DNA of 64,000 nucleotides from Humulus lupulus (lineage: Eukaryota > Streptophyta > Magnoliopsida > Rosales > Cannabaceae), in assembly GCF_963169125.1 (NCBI RefSeq), contig NC_084798.1, positions 168,793,980-168,857,979 on the forward strand, given 5' to 3'. Position 1 is the first letter of the stretch; every line of letters starts with the position of its first letter. The translations under genes and the position numbers were made by a program. The notes below the pieces were generated by a model, which saw only the letters and a list, made by a program, of their open reading frames with translations, searched no databases and had not been told where the DNA came from. This document shows positions 44,171 to 55,590 of this stretch, piece by piece.

Positions 44171-46362
44171 TGTTGGAAATGTGCCTTGAAAGCATATGTA
44201 GTAGACATTGCTTTTATGAAATAAATAAATGAATTGAATTTGTTATGCATATATTTTATGGACTATATTATTCTGTGATAATATTAAGTAAATATCAGGA
44301 AAATTCCTAAGTACATATATGTGATCTCAAACATGTATTGGTATGGGAGGATTGTGTTTGAGATAAATGAACTTGAATAGTTCGCAGTAAAATAAAGTTC
44401 TGGAATCTTTAGATTAATTACTGCAAGCACGGTCCACTAGTATTATGAATACATGTGATCTAGATCCGGATCACTATTGTGGTAGGACACTTTAGTGGAG
44501 GTGCTTTATATATTAGAGAATATATAGAACTGGACCAGATATGTTTATTAATACTTAGTTAAATACCGTTTCGAAGTATTAATGAAATATATCAACTGAT
44601 GATCATATACGAATAGGTCTTAATCCTGAAGTTACTATGAATTCCTGTTTATGTTATATGAGTTCTTTGATTCAGTTGTTAGGGTCTGTCAGAATGATCA
44701 GGCTAGAAACTTTTGTTTTGGGAACTCATTAATGTAGATGGCCGGGGACATAGTATACAAATATGGAATCTATGCATTCTCACAAGAGATTGAATGATGG
44801 TTCTCTTAAGGGTTGACTTTTGGGACTGAAAGGTTATTGAGCTCAAATTCATAATTTAGTTATGAATTAACCTTCACTAGCAGAGTCAATGGTACTTAAG
44901 GAAACAAGAGATAATTAAATGGGTAAAACGGTAATTTTATTCCCGATTAATTATGAACCATCATTAGAGGGTCAAGTTGTACGAAATGATTATATCAATG
45001 GATGCTTTATGATTATAAAGTACTCAGTAAATGAAATGTCTATAATTACAAGAGTGCAGTCTCATATTTATAGTGGAATAATCATGAGATTGATAAATTA
45101 AGATTATTTAATTAAAGAGTTTAATTAATAATCTCAAATTTATTGGAGCTTGGAATTATAGGTCCATAGGTCCCCAGAGCGGCTCTATCAACACTGTTCA
45201 AGGTAAGAGTTGATATGAAGGGAAAATAGTTTAAATACATATTTAAGAAGAAATTTGTTCTTCAGACCAAATATGCAATTATATGATAATAGAGATTAAT
45301 TAATTAATTACAAATTAGTTGTAGTTAACAAAATTAATGAATATTTAATTATTGTATAATTTTCAAAATTATATTGAATAATTAAATTAATTTTGAAATT
45401 TAATTAAATAACTAATTAATTATAATTTTTGAATTAATTAATTGGTAGAATTAATTAAATATCTTTATTTGAGTGGGAGATAATAATCTGATAAGTTAAA
45501 ATTGGATTTCAATTTAAAAGATTAATATTTATTCAAATAATTAATTATATTTGATAATTAATTAAAAAGATAATTACTTTAAATTTGAATTAGTTATCAG
45601 GTTGTTAGATCTTATTTGACAAAATAGTTTGAATAAATAATTAAATAAAATTGAAAAAACAACATCCCTAAAATTAGGGAGGCTACACGTGCACACACAG
45701 TCCATGGACTGTGTGTGGCGTGTAGGGCAATTTTCAGGGATGGAATTTTAATTTTTATTTATTTAATTAATTAATTAATGGATAATTCAAAAATTGTTTT
45801 TTGGATTTTTTCATTAATAGAATAATTAATTAATTAAAAAGTAAATTGTAAAATGGTTATATATTTATTTTTTAAAATTTGAATATTTTCTTTTAAGTAT
45901 GACTAATCAGAAAAATATTTAGAGAAGTGAGACAACTCCGAACATTCGCTCTGTGAAAAATAGAACGATAGTTTTCTCTCCCTGAAAATAAAGAACAATT
46001 TCTCAGTTCTATTCTCTTGATCTCATGTGTTGAGTACATCAAGTAGAATCACAAATAAACTATCCTTCATTCTCTAAGTGCCCACACATTTCTTGAGGTG
46101 TAGAGAACGCTTTAGAAGATCTTGGTGTGAGTACGTGGGAGCGGCTTGGATAGGAAGATCGTTCTAAATACGAAAAGATAGCAAGGATACTTGATAGGCT
46201 TCAAGAGGTATGAATTCTATCCTTATCTTGTTTATGGTTAATGTATGTATATTAATGGATCCGCATATTTAAAGATAGTTTAAATATGTTACAAAAATTT
46301 TGTTGTACACTGGGCCAACTACACCACCATTCCATTGCGTATTAGGAAACTCGTTCCTAACA
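44171..46362 (+). mobile_element. Solo LTR inserted in gag, probably Copia type
   Basis: 2,192 bp from TGTTGGAAATG to TCCTAACA with perfect TSD TCACC (44166-44170, 46363-46367). No PBS, gag or pol inside. Very AT-rich (many TTAATTAATT runs) with a GC-richer hairpin at 45662-45742. It is unlike the 2474/24790 family in sequence but similar in plan. The 60-residue frame at 44919 is not recognised. Confidence 0.85.
45662..45742. repeat. Large imperfect hairpin in the solo LTR
   Basis: The core 45692-45717 is a perfect 26-bp palindrome (CACACACAGTCCA and its complement). Outside it CTACACG (45683-45689) pairs with CGTGTAG (45719-45725), and CATCCCTAAAATT pairs with AATTTTCAGGGATG with one extra base. 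Confidence 0.85.
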
Positions 46363-48825
46363 TCACCATACCCCTGTTTCTGACAAACGAAATTCGGAGA
46401 TTCAGCAGCGGTCGGGAAAGCAACCAATGGGCCACGACGACACCGGAAGTTCAGTACCTCTACCGCCGAATCCAAACCCAGATTACATGACTGCGGTGGA
46501 GATGGAGAACATGTAGTTGACGAGACATCTAGCCAAAGCAAATAAGCAAATCGAGGAAGTCTTGGCTCGGCTACCCCCTCTTGAAACCGACGTTAACTTC
46601 GGAAAGAGGCAAGGCAGGACTCGTAAGTCCTGCCAGGATAGTCAACCCAGGCCCAGTCGGTCGGTTAGAACCTCAACTCCAAGTTCTAGGCTCGTTTCAC
46701 ACAATCACCAAGAAACCCCGTTTGCTGGCTTTCCCAGAGATCATCATCGAGTCAGCCAGTCGGTCAGAACCTCAACTCCGAGTTCAGCGCTACCGTCAAA
46801 TGCCCATGGAAACCCACATAGATGGTCAAGGATGAACTCACAAGGACGACATGTCCCAGCCGACTTCCCAGTGCCGCGATCAGATCGGCAGGCACAGGGA
46901 ACCAGAAATGGTGGAGCAGAGCAACCACGGGCTAACTTGGTCCGACCTGATGGGACGAGAATTGCCTCGCCAATAAGGCATTCGTCCCCACCTCGTTCAG
47001 CTCGAGATGTTCCTACCTACGGAAACAGTAGGAGGAATCCTCCTCCCGCTGCCCCTTCTCATGTCTTGCGAGCACACGGGAGTATCCCAAATCCTCATCC
47101 TCAGTCGCAAGCTCTGAGCTTTTCTAATGGAATCTATTGGACGGAGGGTCATCAAAGTGATTGGACCAGCGCAAATTTGAGGAATGAGCTGAGTTCAACT
47201 CAGAACCATTAAGTTGATTCACGTACCGATCTGCAAAATCGCCTAAACTCACAAAGAACCAATCTAACTCGCGATGGAGTCAGCGGCACACACCACGAGG
47301 GAAGTCCTTTCGAAGTGAGCGATAATGGGAATGCCCCACCAAACCAAGCTCGAACTTGGAGGGACAATAACCCATCAAACGCGTACAGGCAAATGGGAGT
47401 TGTTGAATAGCCCTAGGGAACCAAGGACCCCACCTTTGAGAGGTTGGCCCAGATGGAGGAACTGATGAAAAGACTCCTATCAGAGAAGGAAAAAGACGAG
47501 TATGACTCAGGGGACGAGCTCGAGCTTTTCACCCCCAATATCGCAGCAACACCATACCCGCCGAGCTTCAAGATGCATCATTTATTAAAATTCAACAGAG
47601 ATTGAGATTCGTACGACCACTTGGGGATGTTCAATACCCTGATGATGGCCCATAACATCGGACCTGAGTTAAGGTGCTTGGTGTTCCACTCAACTCTGGT
47701 CGGACCGGCTAGGCAATGGTTCAAGCAATACAAAAAGCATTCCATTAGCTCATGGAAGAGCTTCTCCGCTGACTTCAAGAGGGCGTTCCGGGCTTCTCAA
47801 GAAGCTCGGATAAAGGAAGACTACCTTGCAAATGTAAAGCAGCAGCCCGGAGAGCCCGAAGAGCCTCTGAAACCTTACTTGAGTAGGTTCACCAACATAG
47901 CTGCATGAGCTAGAGACGCAGATGAAAGCTCTAGGCTTATGGCGATGAGAACAGGAATCCTTGTTGGAGGCGACCTATGGAAAGAGATCCAAAGAAAGGG
48001 TGTCAACACCGTGGACGAGTTCCTGAACAGGCTCAAAGATGGATCAACCTAGAAGAGGCGCGAGCTTTGGTCGCATGAACCAGCCAAGTCCCTGCCCAGC
48101 CCGTTGGAGCGATAATGGACATTGCAGCTATGGCTCAAACTATTACCTAGAATAACCAGGGGGAGGAAACAAGAGGAAGGGAAATGGTGATGGCGACCAG
48201 AACAGTTCAGAGAAGAATAAGCTAGTGGAGAAATTCACCAGTCTATGCAACTTACGCCGACCTCACGGATAACAGGGAGCGCATCTTCTTGGCAAATTTT
48301 GCCCGCCTTCCGTGGAAGAAACCGGACCCTCTAAAAAATCAAAGGGCGAAGAGAGACCCTTCAAAGTTTTTCCGATTCCACAATGACATCGGTCACAACA
48401 CCGATGACTGCAGGAATTTGAAGGATGAGATCGAGATGCTCATCAGGTCTAGGCCCCTAGCTCAGTATTCCTGGAATCGAATCTCCCCTAATCAGCTCGC
48501 TGGGCAAAACATTCAATTAGCTCTGGAAACCCTCGCAAATCATACCGGAGCTCTGGTTGATCAGGATACCCCTCCTTTGATAACAGGGGGAGAGATAACA
48601 ACCATCTCCAGAGGACCTCATCTGGATGGAATGAACAAAAACGCCCAGAAGAGGTATGTCAATAAGTTGAGGTCTCACAATGGAGTCAAGTTCGTCCCAG
48701 AGCAACATTTATCTAAGCAGCAACGATTGGAGAAGCAACCAATCAGTTTTACTGAAGAAGATGCCAGTCATGTCCAGTTCCTACATAACGACCCTCTGGT
48801 CATAACTGTCCAGCTCACTAATTAG
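46363..48825 (+). pseudogene. Gag of the Tat element (main part)
   Basis: Frames 46517-47212, 47621-47908 and 48289-48825 together give a Ser/Arg/Pro-rich N-terminal region, the capsid-like core (MGMFNTLMMAHNIGPELRCL, RQWFKQYKKHSISSWKSFSA, PLKPYLSRFTNIAA) and a C-terminal zinc-knuckle-like FFRFHNDIGHNTDDCRNLKD. The family usually has C-x2-C; here the first positions are Phe (FFRF), so the knuckle is damaged. Stops at 46514, 47213, 47405 and 47926 and frameshifts break the frame. Gag packages RNA in virus-like particles; this copy cannot be translated whole. Confidence 0.85.
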
Positions 48826-49435
48826 AGAGTTAGGCAGACACTGGTTGATAACAAGATTTCTGTGAACCTACTATTCAGGTCCACACTGGAGAAAATGGGA
48901 TTGTCCGTGACTGAGCTGAAGGCAACCTCCATGATGCTGTATGGATTTTATAGCAAGGGATCGACAACTATCAGGACGATTGAGTTGGTGATAACCTTGG
49001 CGGAGGGGCCACGAACTGTTTCCAAGCTGCTCGAGTTTGTGGTCGTCGATTGTCTGACCGTATACAATGCAATATTAGGTAGGCCCACGTTGATGGCATT
49101 TGAAGCCATAACTTTTGTCTGCCACCTTGTGATCAAGTTTCCCTCATCTACGAGAATTTGTACTATCAGAGGTGATCAGCTCGCTGCCAGGGAATGCTAT
49201 AGCATTTCCATGAAGGGAAAATCACAACCCGGGGAGCAAACGATGGTCGTGCAGGATGGGGGCGAGGAATCCCAGGAAGTCAGAGCTGATCCTGGGATGG
49301 AAGAACCTCAACAAGTCAGTTGCAGGGGAACCACCCCGGATGAGGATATTGATCCCTGAATAGTCGAAGACAGGTCCGAGCTCCAGGCTATTGAAGAACT
49401 CGAAGAAGTAAACATTGATCCCAAAGATGCTTCGA
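48826..49435 (+). pseudogene. Protease of the Tat element
   Basis: Frame 48862-49359 contains VNLLFRSTLEKMGLSVTELK, a flap-like region and VVDCLTVYNAILGRPTLMAF, all typical of Tat proteases. The active-site triad normally reads D(N/T)G; here the segment reads VDNKISVNLLF, so Gly is lost (GGAAGC-type DNGSS is DNKIS), and the enzyme is probably dead. An acidic linker leads to RT. Confidence 0.8.
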
Positions 49436-49437
49436 GG

Positions 49438-50760
49438 GTGGTTAAACTCAGGAAAAACCTTGACATTGAAAGAAAGGCGGAGCTGGTAAAAATTTTACAG
49501 GAAAATCTCAATGTTTTTTCCTGGTCCCATGAAGACATGGTATGGATCAGTCCGAATGTCATCATGCATACCCTTAACTTGGACAAAAGCATGCCTGCGA
49601 AATTCCAGAAACAGAGGCGTCTGGGTACAACCTGAGCTGAGGCCTTGGAAGAAGAAGTAGCTCGTCTTTTGAAGTGTGGTTTTATTCGCGAGGCTAAATA
49701 CCCGATCTGGGTCGCCAATCCTGTCCTGGTCCCAAAGCCAAATGGAAAATGGCAGACCTGCATCGATTTCTCTAATTTGAACAAAGCCTGTCTTAAGGAT
49801 TGTTTCCCCTTGCCAAGGATTGACCAATTGGTGGATGCCACCGCAGGGCACGAGCTCATGTCCTTCATGTATGCATACTCTAGATATAACTAGATCGCTA
49901 TGAATCCCGCAGACTAGGAGCATACTAGCTTTATGACTCCAACCAACGTTTATTGTTATACGGTCATGCCCTTTGGGCAAAAGAACGCGGGGATGACCTA
50001 CCAAAGATTGGTCAACCGAATGTTCGCTGATTAGATCAGAAAAAACATGGAAGTGTATGTTGATGATATGCTGGTCAAGTCAAAAACTGTCGATAACCAT
50101 GTATTCGATCTGAAGGAATGTTTTGGGATCCTAAGGAGTTATAGTATGAGGTTAAACCCCCAAAAGTGTACTTTCAGAGTGGCGTCGAGAAAATTTCTGG
50201 GATTCATAGTCAACACCAGGGGGATAGAGGTGAACCCCGATAAAATTAGATCACTGCTAGAAATGCCTTCGCCCAAGTCGCATAAAGATGTCAAAAGTCT
50301 GACAGGAAGAGTGGCAGCCCTTAATCGGTTTATTTCTAAGTCCACCAACAAGTGTTTGCCATTCTAAAACCTACTCTGGGGTAACAAAAAGTTTGAATGG
50401 ACTGAAGAGTGCGAGCAGGCTTTCCTCGATCTAAAGACGCATTTGGCCGAGCCACCAGTGTTGTCTAAGCCAACGGCAAGGGAGCCATTTTTCCTTTAAT
50501 TAGCAATGAAGGAAAGTGCGGCCAGCGCCGTGCTGGTCCGGGAGGAGGACCGAGTTCAAAAGCCAGTATATTATATAAGCAAAAGACTTCTCGGAGTAGA
50601 ATATCGGTATCCACTAATGGAAAAGATGGCGTCCTGCCTTATTACGGCCTCCAGGAAGCTTAGGTCGTATTTCCAATCCCAGTCAATCCACGTCATGACT
50701 AATCATCCTTTAAGGCAGGTGTTGCAGAAACCTGAGACATCAGGATGTTTATTGCAATAA
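49438..50760 (+). pseudogene. Reverse transcriptase and connection of the Tat element
   Basis: LEEEVARLLKCGFIREAKYP-type start, NPVLVPKPNGKWQTCIDFSN, FPLPRIDQLVDA, then motif A where the usual FMDAYSGYN reads FMYAYSRYN, so one catalytic Asp is Tyr. Further on are MPFGQKNAGMTYQRLVNRMF and the YVDDMLVKSK catalytic motif (50059-50088). The RNase H-like connection (YYISKRLLGVEYRYPLMEKM) follows at 50506-50760. In-frame stops at 49635, 49893, 49917, 50034 and 50365. It clearly derives from an active RT but is not functional. Confidence 0.9.
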
Positions 50761-50799
50761 GCAGTCAAGCTCAGCCAGTTCAAGATACGATACGTACCC

Positions 50800-51480
50800 C
50801 GAACTGCGATCAAAAGTGAAGCCCTGGCTGATTTCATGGATGAATGCACTGGATTCCAAGAGGAACCCTTGAGAGAACCAGTGGAGGAATTATGGAGAAT
50901 ATTCGTGGATGGGTCATCTAACGAGAACGAATCCGGAGCTGGGATCATCTTAATATCCCCAAAAGGGCATCGTTTCCACTCCATGCTGCAGTTCGGGTTC
51001 ATGGCGTCCAACAACGAAACTAAATACGAAGCCTTGTTGGCCCGGCTTAGAGTGGCGAAGGAGTTGAAGGCCAGGGCCGTCCAATGTTACAGCGATTCCC
51101 AGGTCGTGGTAAACCAAGTGTCTGGGGAATATCAAGCACAAGGGACTAAGATGGCGGCTTACCAGGCCAAGGTAAAGAAGGAGCTATCCAGGTTTGAATA
51201 TGGCCTAGTCGAGCAAATCCCTCGCGAGCAGAACGCCAATGCCGACGCTCTGGCCAGGCTCGCTACCTCCAAAGAACCCGAAACTCTGAGCATAGTACCA
51301 GTGGAATTCCATGAAAGTCCGAGCTTGGCAGAAAGTGCGATGGAGGTCGAGATGATCGATATTGGGCCGACCTTGATGACTCCCATAATAGAGTATCTTA
51401 CGACAGAAAAATTTCCTGATGAGCGAAAATATGTGAGGAGAATACTCTATCAAGCTCCAAGGTATACAATCATAGACGGG
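50800..51480 (+). pseudogene. Archaeal-type RNase H of the Tat element
   Basis: Within frame 50836-51609: IFVDGSSNENESGAGIILIS, NNETKYEALLARLRVAKELK, QCYSDSQVVVNQVSGEYQAQ and NANADALARLAT. The D-E-D-D catalytic set (VDGS, YEALL, SDSQ, ADAL) is complete. A second RNase H between RT connection and integrase is the hallmark of the Tat lineage and supports the classification. It is the best-preserved domain of this element. Confidence 0.9.
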
Positions 51481-52606
51481 ACGTTGTACCGACGTGTCCA
51501 TTCCTTGCCCCTTCTACGGTGTGTTCTGCCAGAGGAAGAAAAACTATTTTGCAGGAGGTGCATGAAGGCTTCTGTGGGGATCACGCTGGGGGGCAAAACC
51601 TGGCCTTAAAAATATTAAGTCATGGGTACTTTGGGCCCACGTTATTAAAGGACTCCATTTCCTATGTCCAAAAGTGTGACAAGTGCTAGCGATTTGCCAC
51701 AGTCGCCCAAGCTCCACCGATCGAGCTGAAAATGATTTCATCCCCATGGTCATTCCCGGTGTGGGGAATCGATTTAATTAGAGCCCTGCCAACAAGGAAA
51801 TGAGGAGTTCTCTATGCCGTGGTGGCCATTGATTATTTCACGAAGTGAGCGGAAGCAGAGCCCCTAGCAACAATCACCTCAAAAAGAGTCCTCGACTTCG
51901 TGGTCAAGAATATTGTTTGCCAGTTCAGACTGCCAAGAAATATTGTATCAGACAATGGAACCCAGTAAAATAGGGATCTCTTCACCAAATTTTGTGAAAG
52001 ACACGACATAATTAAAAGCTTCTCCTCGGTGGCCTGCCCACAGGCCAACGGGCAGGTTGAGCTCGTAAGTAAAACTCTCAAAGCAAGCCTTACGAAGAGG
52101 TTAGACGAGGCCAAGGGAGTTTGGCCCGAGCAGCTCCCGTAGGTACTACAGGCATACTGGACCTCTCACCGAAATTTTACAGGGCACACCCCGTTCTCCC
52201 TAACTTTTGGGAGTGAAGTCATCCTTCCCGTCGAAACAAAGATAACCATTATAGGCTCTAGACCTTCAGCCAGGAGCGGAATGATGAATTGCTCAGCACG
52301 TCCCTCGACCTAATTGATGAAAAACAAGAAGATTCACATCTACGGCTCGCACATTATCAGCAAATAATCACTCGTTATTTTAATTCAAAAGTCAAGAAGC
52401 GTATCTTTGGTTTAGGTGACCTGGTACTCCGAAGGGTATTTTTAGCAGGCAAGGACCCCAAAGATAGTGCCTTGGGTCTGAGCTGGGAAGGGCCCTATCA
52501 GATAGTGGAAGTCATACAGGAGGGAACTTTCAAATTGGCTTGACTTAATGGAGAAATAGTTCCACGTACCTGGAATACTATGCATTTAAAAAAGTACTAT
52601 CAATGA
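51481..52606 (+). pseudogene. Integrase of the Tat element
   Basis: Zinc region HEGFCGDHAGG and YVQKCDKC, catalytic residues in WGIDLI, VSDNGTQ and GQVELV, and the C-terminal RRVFLAGKDPKDSALGLSWE and GPYQIVEVIQEGTFKLA, ending MHLKKYYQ and the stop at 52604-52606. The D-D-E set is present, but stops (51690, 51803, 51848, 51969, 52141, 52543) and frameshifts interrupt it. It ends 41 bases before the stop of the antisense ORF, so the two genes converge. Confidence 0.85.
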
Positions 52607-52647
52607 TCATACCACCTGTCTATGTAAGGCTCTATTATAAAAGTCAT

Positions 52648-53787
52648 TTAATTTAAGAAATAAAAGCCAAATTGGCTTGAGGGACTAGTTGCTGCCCCCG
52701 ATAGAGCTCGGTCCGCGTCAGGGTTTCGAGTGGCCTCAGGAGCTCGCCTCTTCTGAACAAGTGGCACCTCGTCCTCTTCTTTCTCCTCACCGTTGTCGGC
52801 AGCAGTGCCTCCCTCTGGGATGGGTACTAGCTCGCGAGCTATCCGGAAATTAGCCCTCGTCCTCCTCAAGGCCAAAGTCTGGTCTTCAGAAATTAATTTA
52901 CACGCCAACATCGTGTCATTAGACATGAGCTGGCGGATGTCCTTCTCACTGAGCGAAAGCCCCGCCAAGATATCGTATTGACCCCCAAGGGTCACTGATT
53001 TGGCCGTCCTCACAAAAATGGCTGCACGAAGATACTTCAGTTAGCATACATCCAAGAAGACTAAGTATGAAAAGAATAATTCTACGAGCTAAGAAAGGAA
53101 AGGAAACTTACGAGGGTGGTTGAAGTACCGGTGCTCGCAGTTGCGAAACCCGTTTGACATAACGAACTGATCTTTGAAGTCGTTGGGGTGGCTGGGCAGC
53201 TCGATGATTGCGGGTGAGTTCAGGAAGCGGGTCAGATAGTAGAACCCGTCGCCTCGTCCTCGTTGGTCTGGGCTAGCCTTGAGGCAGAAAAAGTATAAGA
53301 TGTCCGCAGGGGTAGGGACGTCCCACATCTGCTTTAGGAAGAGGTACTTCAGCCCCGTCAACAGTCTGTATGAGTTTGGGTGGAGTTGGAATGGCCCCAA
53401 CTTCACATAGTTGAGGAAGTCAGCGAAGTACTGGTTGAGGGGGAGGAAGGCCCTGGCCTTTAAGTGTTCATCACTCTAGGCTGCGAAATCATTCTGGAGT
53501 GGTGCACAACTCCCCTCCCCCTCAAAGGGAGGTCGGGCGATGAGAACGCCCGTCCCAACCTCGATGTTGTGGGACAACATGATCTTGTTGACCCTTCCTT
53601 GGGTTGTAATTTTGGAGACTATCCTCTCAGCCTCGAAAAATGCGTCAGGTGCGACCACGACCTCCTTCTCCACCACAGGGCCGAATTCAGGAATGGGGGA
53701 ATCAGGGACGATCTATTTTCCCTTGTGAGTTTACTGGGACGACGAGCCAGCTATGTTCTTTTTGGGCGTGCTTTTCTTGGGTGCCAT
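52648..53787 (-). pseudogene. Antisense ORF of the Tat element, spliced, Transposase_28-like
   Basis: Starts at the minus-strand ATG 53787-53785 (MAPKKSTPKKNIAGSSS). Exon 1 includes FGPVVEKEVVVAPDAFFEAE, a stop-broken linker, then LGPFQLHPNSYRLLTGLKYL and GRGDGFYYLTRFLNSPAIIE, the Transposase_28-like signature also seen at 38150-40372. A 90-bp intron (53111-53022) with GTAAGT and GTGCAG keeps the frame. Exon 2 (53021-52648) reads TAKSVTLGGQYDILAGLSLS and ends in an acidic, basic-patched tail. Stops at about 53733, 53718 and 53476 make this copy a pseudogene. Role unknown; antisense ORFs downstream of pol are known in Tat elements. Confidence 0.8.
53022..53111 (-). other. Putative intron in the antisense ORF
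   Basis: Donor CTCGTAAGTTT and acceptor TTCGTGCAGCC, T-rich in between, 90 nt, close to the usual plant minimum size. Splicing joins NHP to IFVRTAK in frame through a split codon (phase 1). No stop lies in the intron frame immediately, but reading through loses the downstream frame. Confidence 0.65.
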
Positions 53788-54799
53788 CAACTCGCCTATC
53801 GAACAAGAATGATATAATTTTTAGTCGGTGACGTAGAATTTTTTGTACAGGCAAGAAATAACAAAGGCCGAGAATTCTAACACACGAGCTGATGCAATCT
53901 CAGCCCGCGGTGTAGTGCCACGCGCTACCTATGCTACGCGCCTAGGTTTCCCAGCAGACCCCTGATATTTAGGTATCCGTGTGTCAGAAAATCAGGCCAC
54001 TACCCTCCTTGGGGAGCGGTTTAGAAGCATAGTCCCTAAGCAACCTAATGTCGAACCCTAAAAACCTTTCATCTTCTACATGCCGAATGGATATTTTCTA
54101 AAATTACCAAGGAATCACCCAATGATTTACCCAGTTTATGAACATCACAATCCTAGATATATTTTAGGACCTACTCAATAAACCTAAACCGAAACCTATG
54201 TACCAAAAACATTTGGGAACAGCCTAATGCTAGTGACGGTGAAGTGCAGATTAGCATGATAAAGAAATAAGAGAAACACACAAAAATTAGTAAAAGAAAA
54301 GTTCCAATAAAACAGAAAACTTACAGTGTGTTATTCGATGAAAGGAATGAGCAACGTAGAAGGAGAGTTCCTGAAAAGATCCTTGGTGACTGGGTTTCTG
54401 AAGTTTTGGTGGTAGATTTCTGGGATTTTATGAGAAATGGAAGAAGGTTTTTTGAAGTTCAGAAGAGAGAAAATTAGGAAAAGTTTCGAATGAAAGGTGA
54501 TGAACACTGAAAATTGCCAACCCTATTTATACGTAATAGGCCTAAGGAAACATGGATCGTCCGATCAAGCTAATGCAGGATACGAGGGTCGTGTTTCGAA
54601 AGATTAAACAACGATAAAAAGGTGGCCAGGCCATTTAATGCAATCCTCGAAACTCGAATAGATGCCAATCGCGGCATTCCACGTGTTCAGTACTCGGGTA
54701 ATAAACAAACATGGGTAATCGCAACAGAAGTTTAAAAGTCCCCACCGTGTTAGTCAGAGAATGACATCATAAGACACGGGCAGGGACTTAGGGGGTAAA
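53788..54799 (-). promoter_or_regulatory. Antisense promoter and leader, and purine tract
   Basis: Minus-strand TATA box TATAAATA at 54524-54531 precedes the antisense ATG by about 740 bases. A leader intron is possible: GTAAGT at 54325-54320 and GATAG at 53800-53796. 54781-54799 (CAGGGACTTAGGGGGTAAA) adjoins the 3' LTR and is the plus-strand primer (polypurine tract) of the retroelement. No coding signal on the plus strand. Confidence 0.55.
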
Positions 54800-55585
54800 T
54801 GTACGCCCTGATATTTAGCCCGAGTCTTCTATGCAGCTCGAGTATAGCTGGCTAGCTAAGAACAATACTAAGGGACCCACAAGTGATATTTCCTCTGCGA
54901 AGGCAGTGCGACTCCCCAGGTAATAACACGAGCTGAGGAATACGAAGCATTAAGGAACGAGCTGGAGATGGATATAAAATACAGCATCCTGGGCACGAGC
55001 TAGCGTTATGTTCAGGTCGTAGTACTCTGACAACCTGCCATGTCCAAGAGTGTTTATAAACCTGGATACATTATTTATAAATGTGCGTGGTCAGACATTA
55101 CATGTCCATTATCCCTGAATTCTCGGACATGTAACATAAACGTGCATGATCAAACATCACATATGCGATTAAGCCAGACAACCCATGATTAATTTTACCT
55201 AATGATTAGACCATACCTTAATATATATTGTAATATTCATCATTTGTGAAAGACAGGCCACATATAGGATGGGTATCCACGTGATGACCCCTGCAGCTAT
55301 CCTAGGATGGTTCTTCTATAAAACCAAGACCTTGGATAGAGAAGGGGTTGGGTTTTTTCTGTGTAATGCAAATACTCTGTCGAAATATAGAGAGATATAC
55401 AGTAATAATATCGACTCGTGGACTAGGGGGATTTTAGCCTCCGAACGAAGTAAAAAGGAATGAGTGTTCTTACTATATCATTCTAAGCATCCTTAAGAGT
55501 CATTATTCTAACTACGGTTTATCCTTAAGCACTAGTTTTTCCATCTAATTACGTAATACACTGTTGGCGAAAAACCGCATCAACA
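54800..55585 (+). repeat. 3' LTR of the Tat element
   Basis: TGTACGCCCTG to GCATCAACA, 786 bp, followed by TSD ATATT. The U5 motif has changed (CCGAACGAAGT instead of CCGAACCACGT), so the LTR copies have diverged since insertion. Confidence 0.93.
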
Positions 55586-55590
55586 ATATT

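Larger units (their letters stand above)
43255..55585 (+). mobile_element. Complete Tat-lineage Ty3/gypsy element
   Basis: 12,331 bp bounded by LTRs of 787 and 786 bp with TG/CA ends and perfect TSD ATATT (43250-43254, 55586-55590). Order: 5' LTR, PBS, gag, protease, RT, RNase H, archaeal-type RNase H, integrase, then a convergent antisense ORF, purine tract and 3' LTR. The second RNase H and the 3' antisense ORF point to the Tat lineage. A solo LTR (44171-46362) splits gag. Many stops and several lost catalytic residues show it is inactive. The LTRs differ by a few percent by eye, older than the nested chromovirus at 26003. Confidence 0.93.

Noticed and set aside
44171..46362. A short complete non-autonomous LTR element
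   Set aside because: No internal repeat of the ends, PBS or purine tract seen; a single long LTR is simpler.
43255..55585. Endogenous pararetrovirus (caulimovirus)
   Set aside because: There are LTRs, TSDs and an integrase with catalytic residues, and no movement protein; it is a Ty3/gypsy element.
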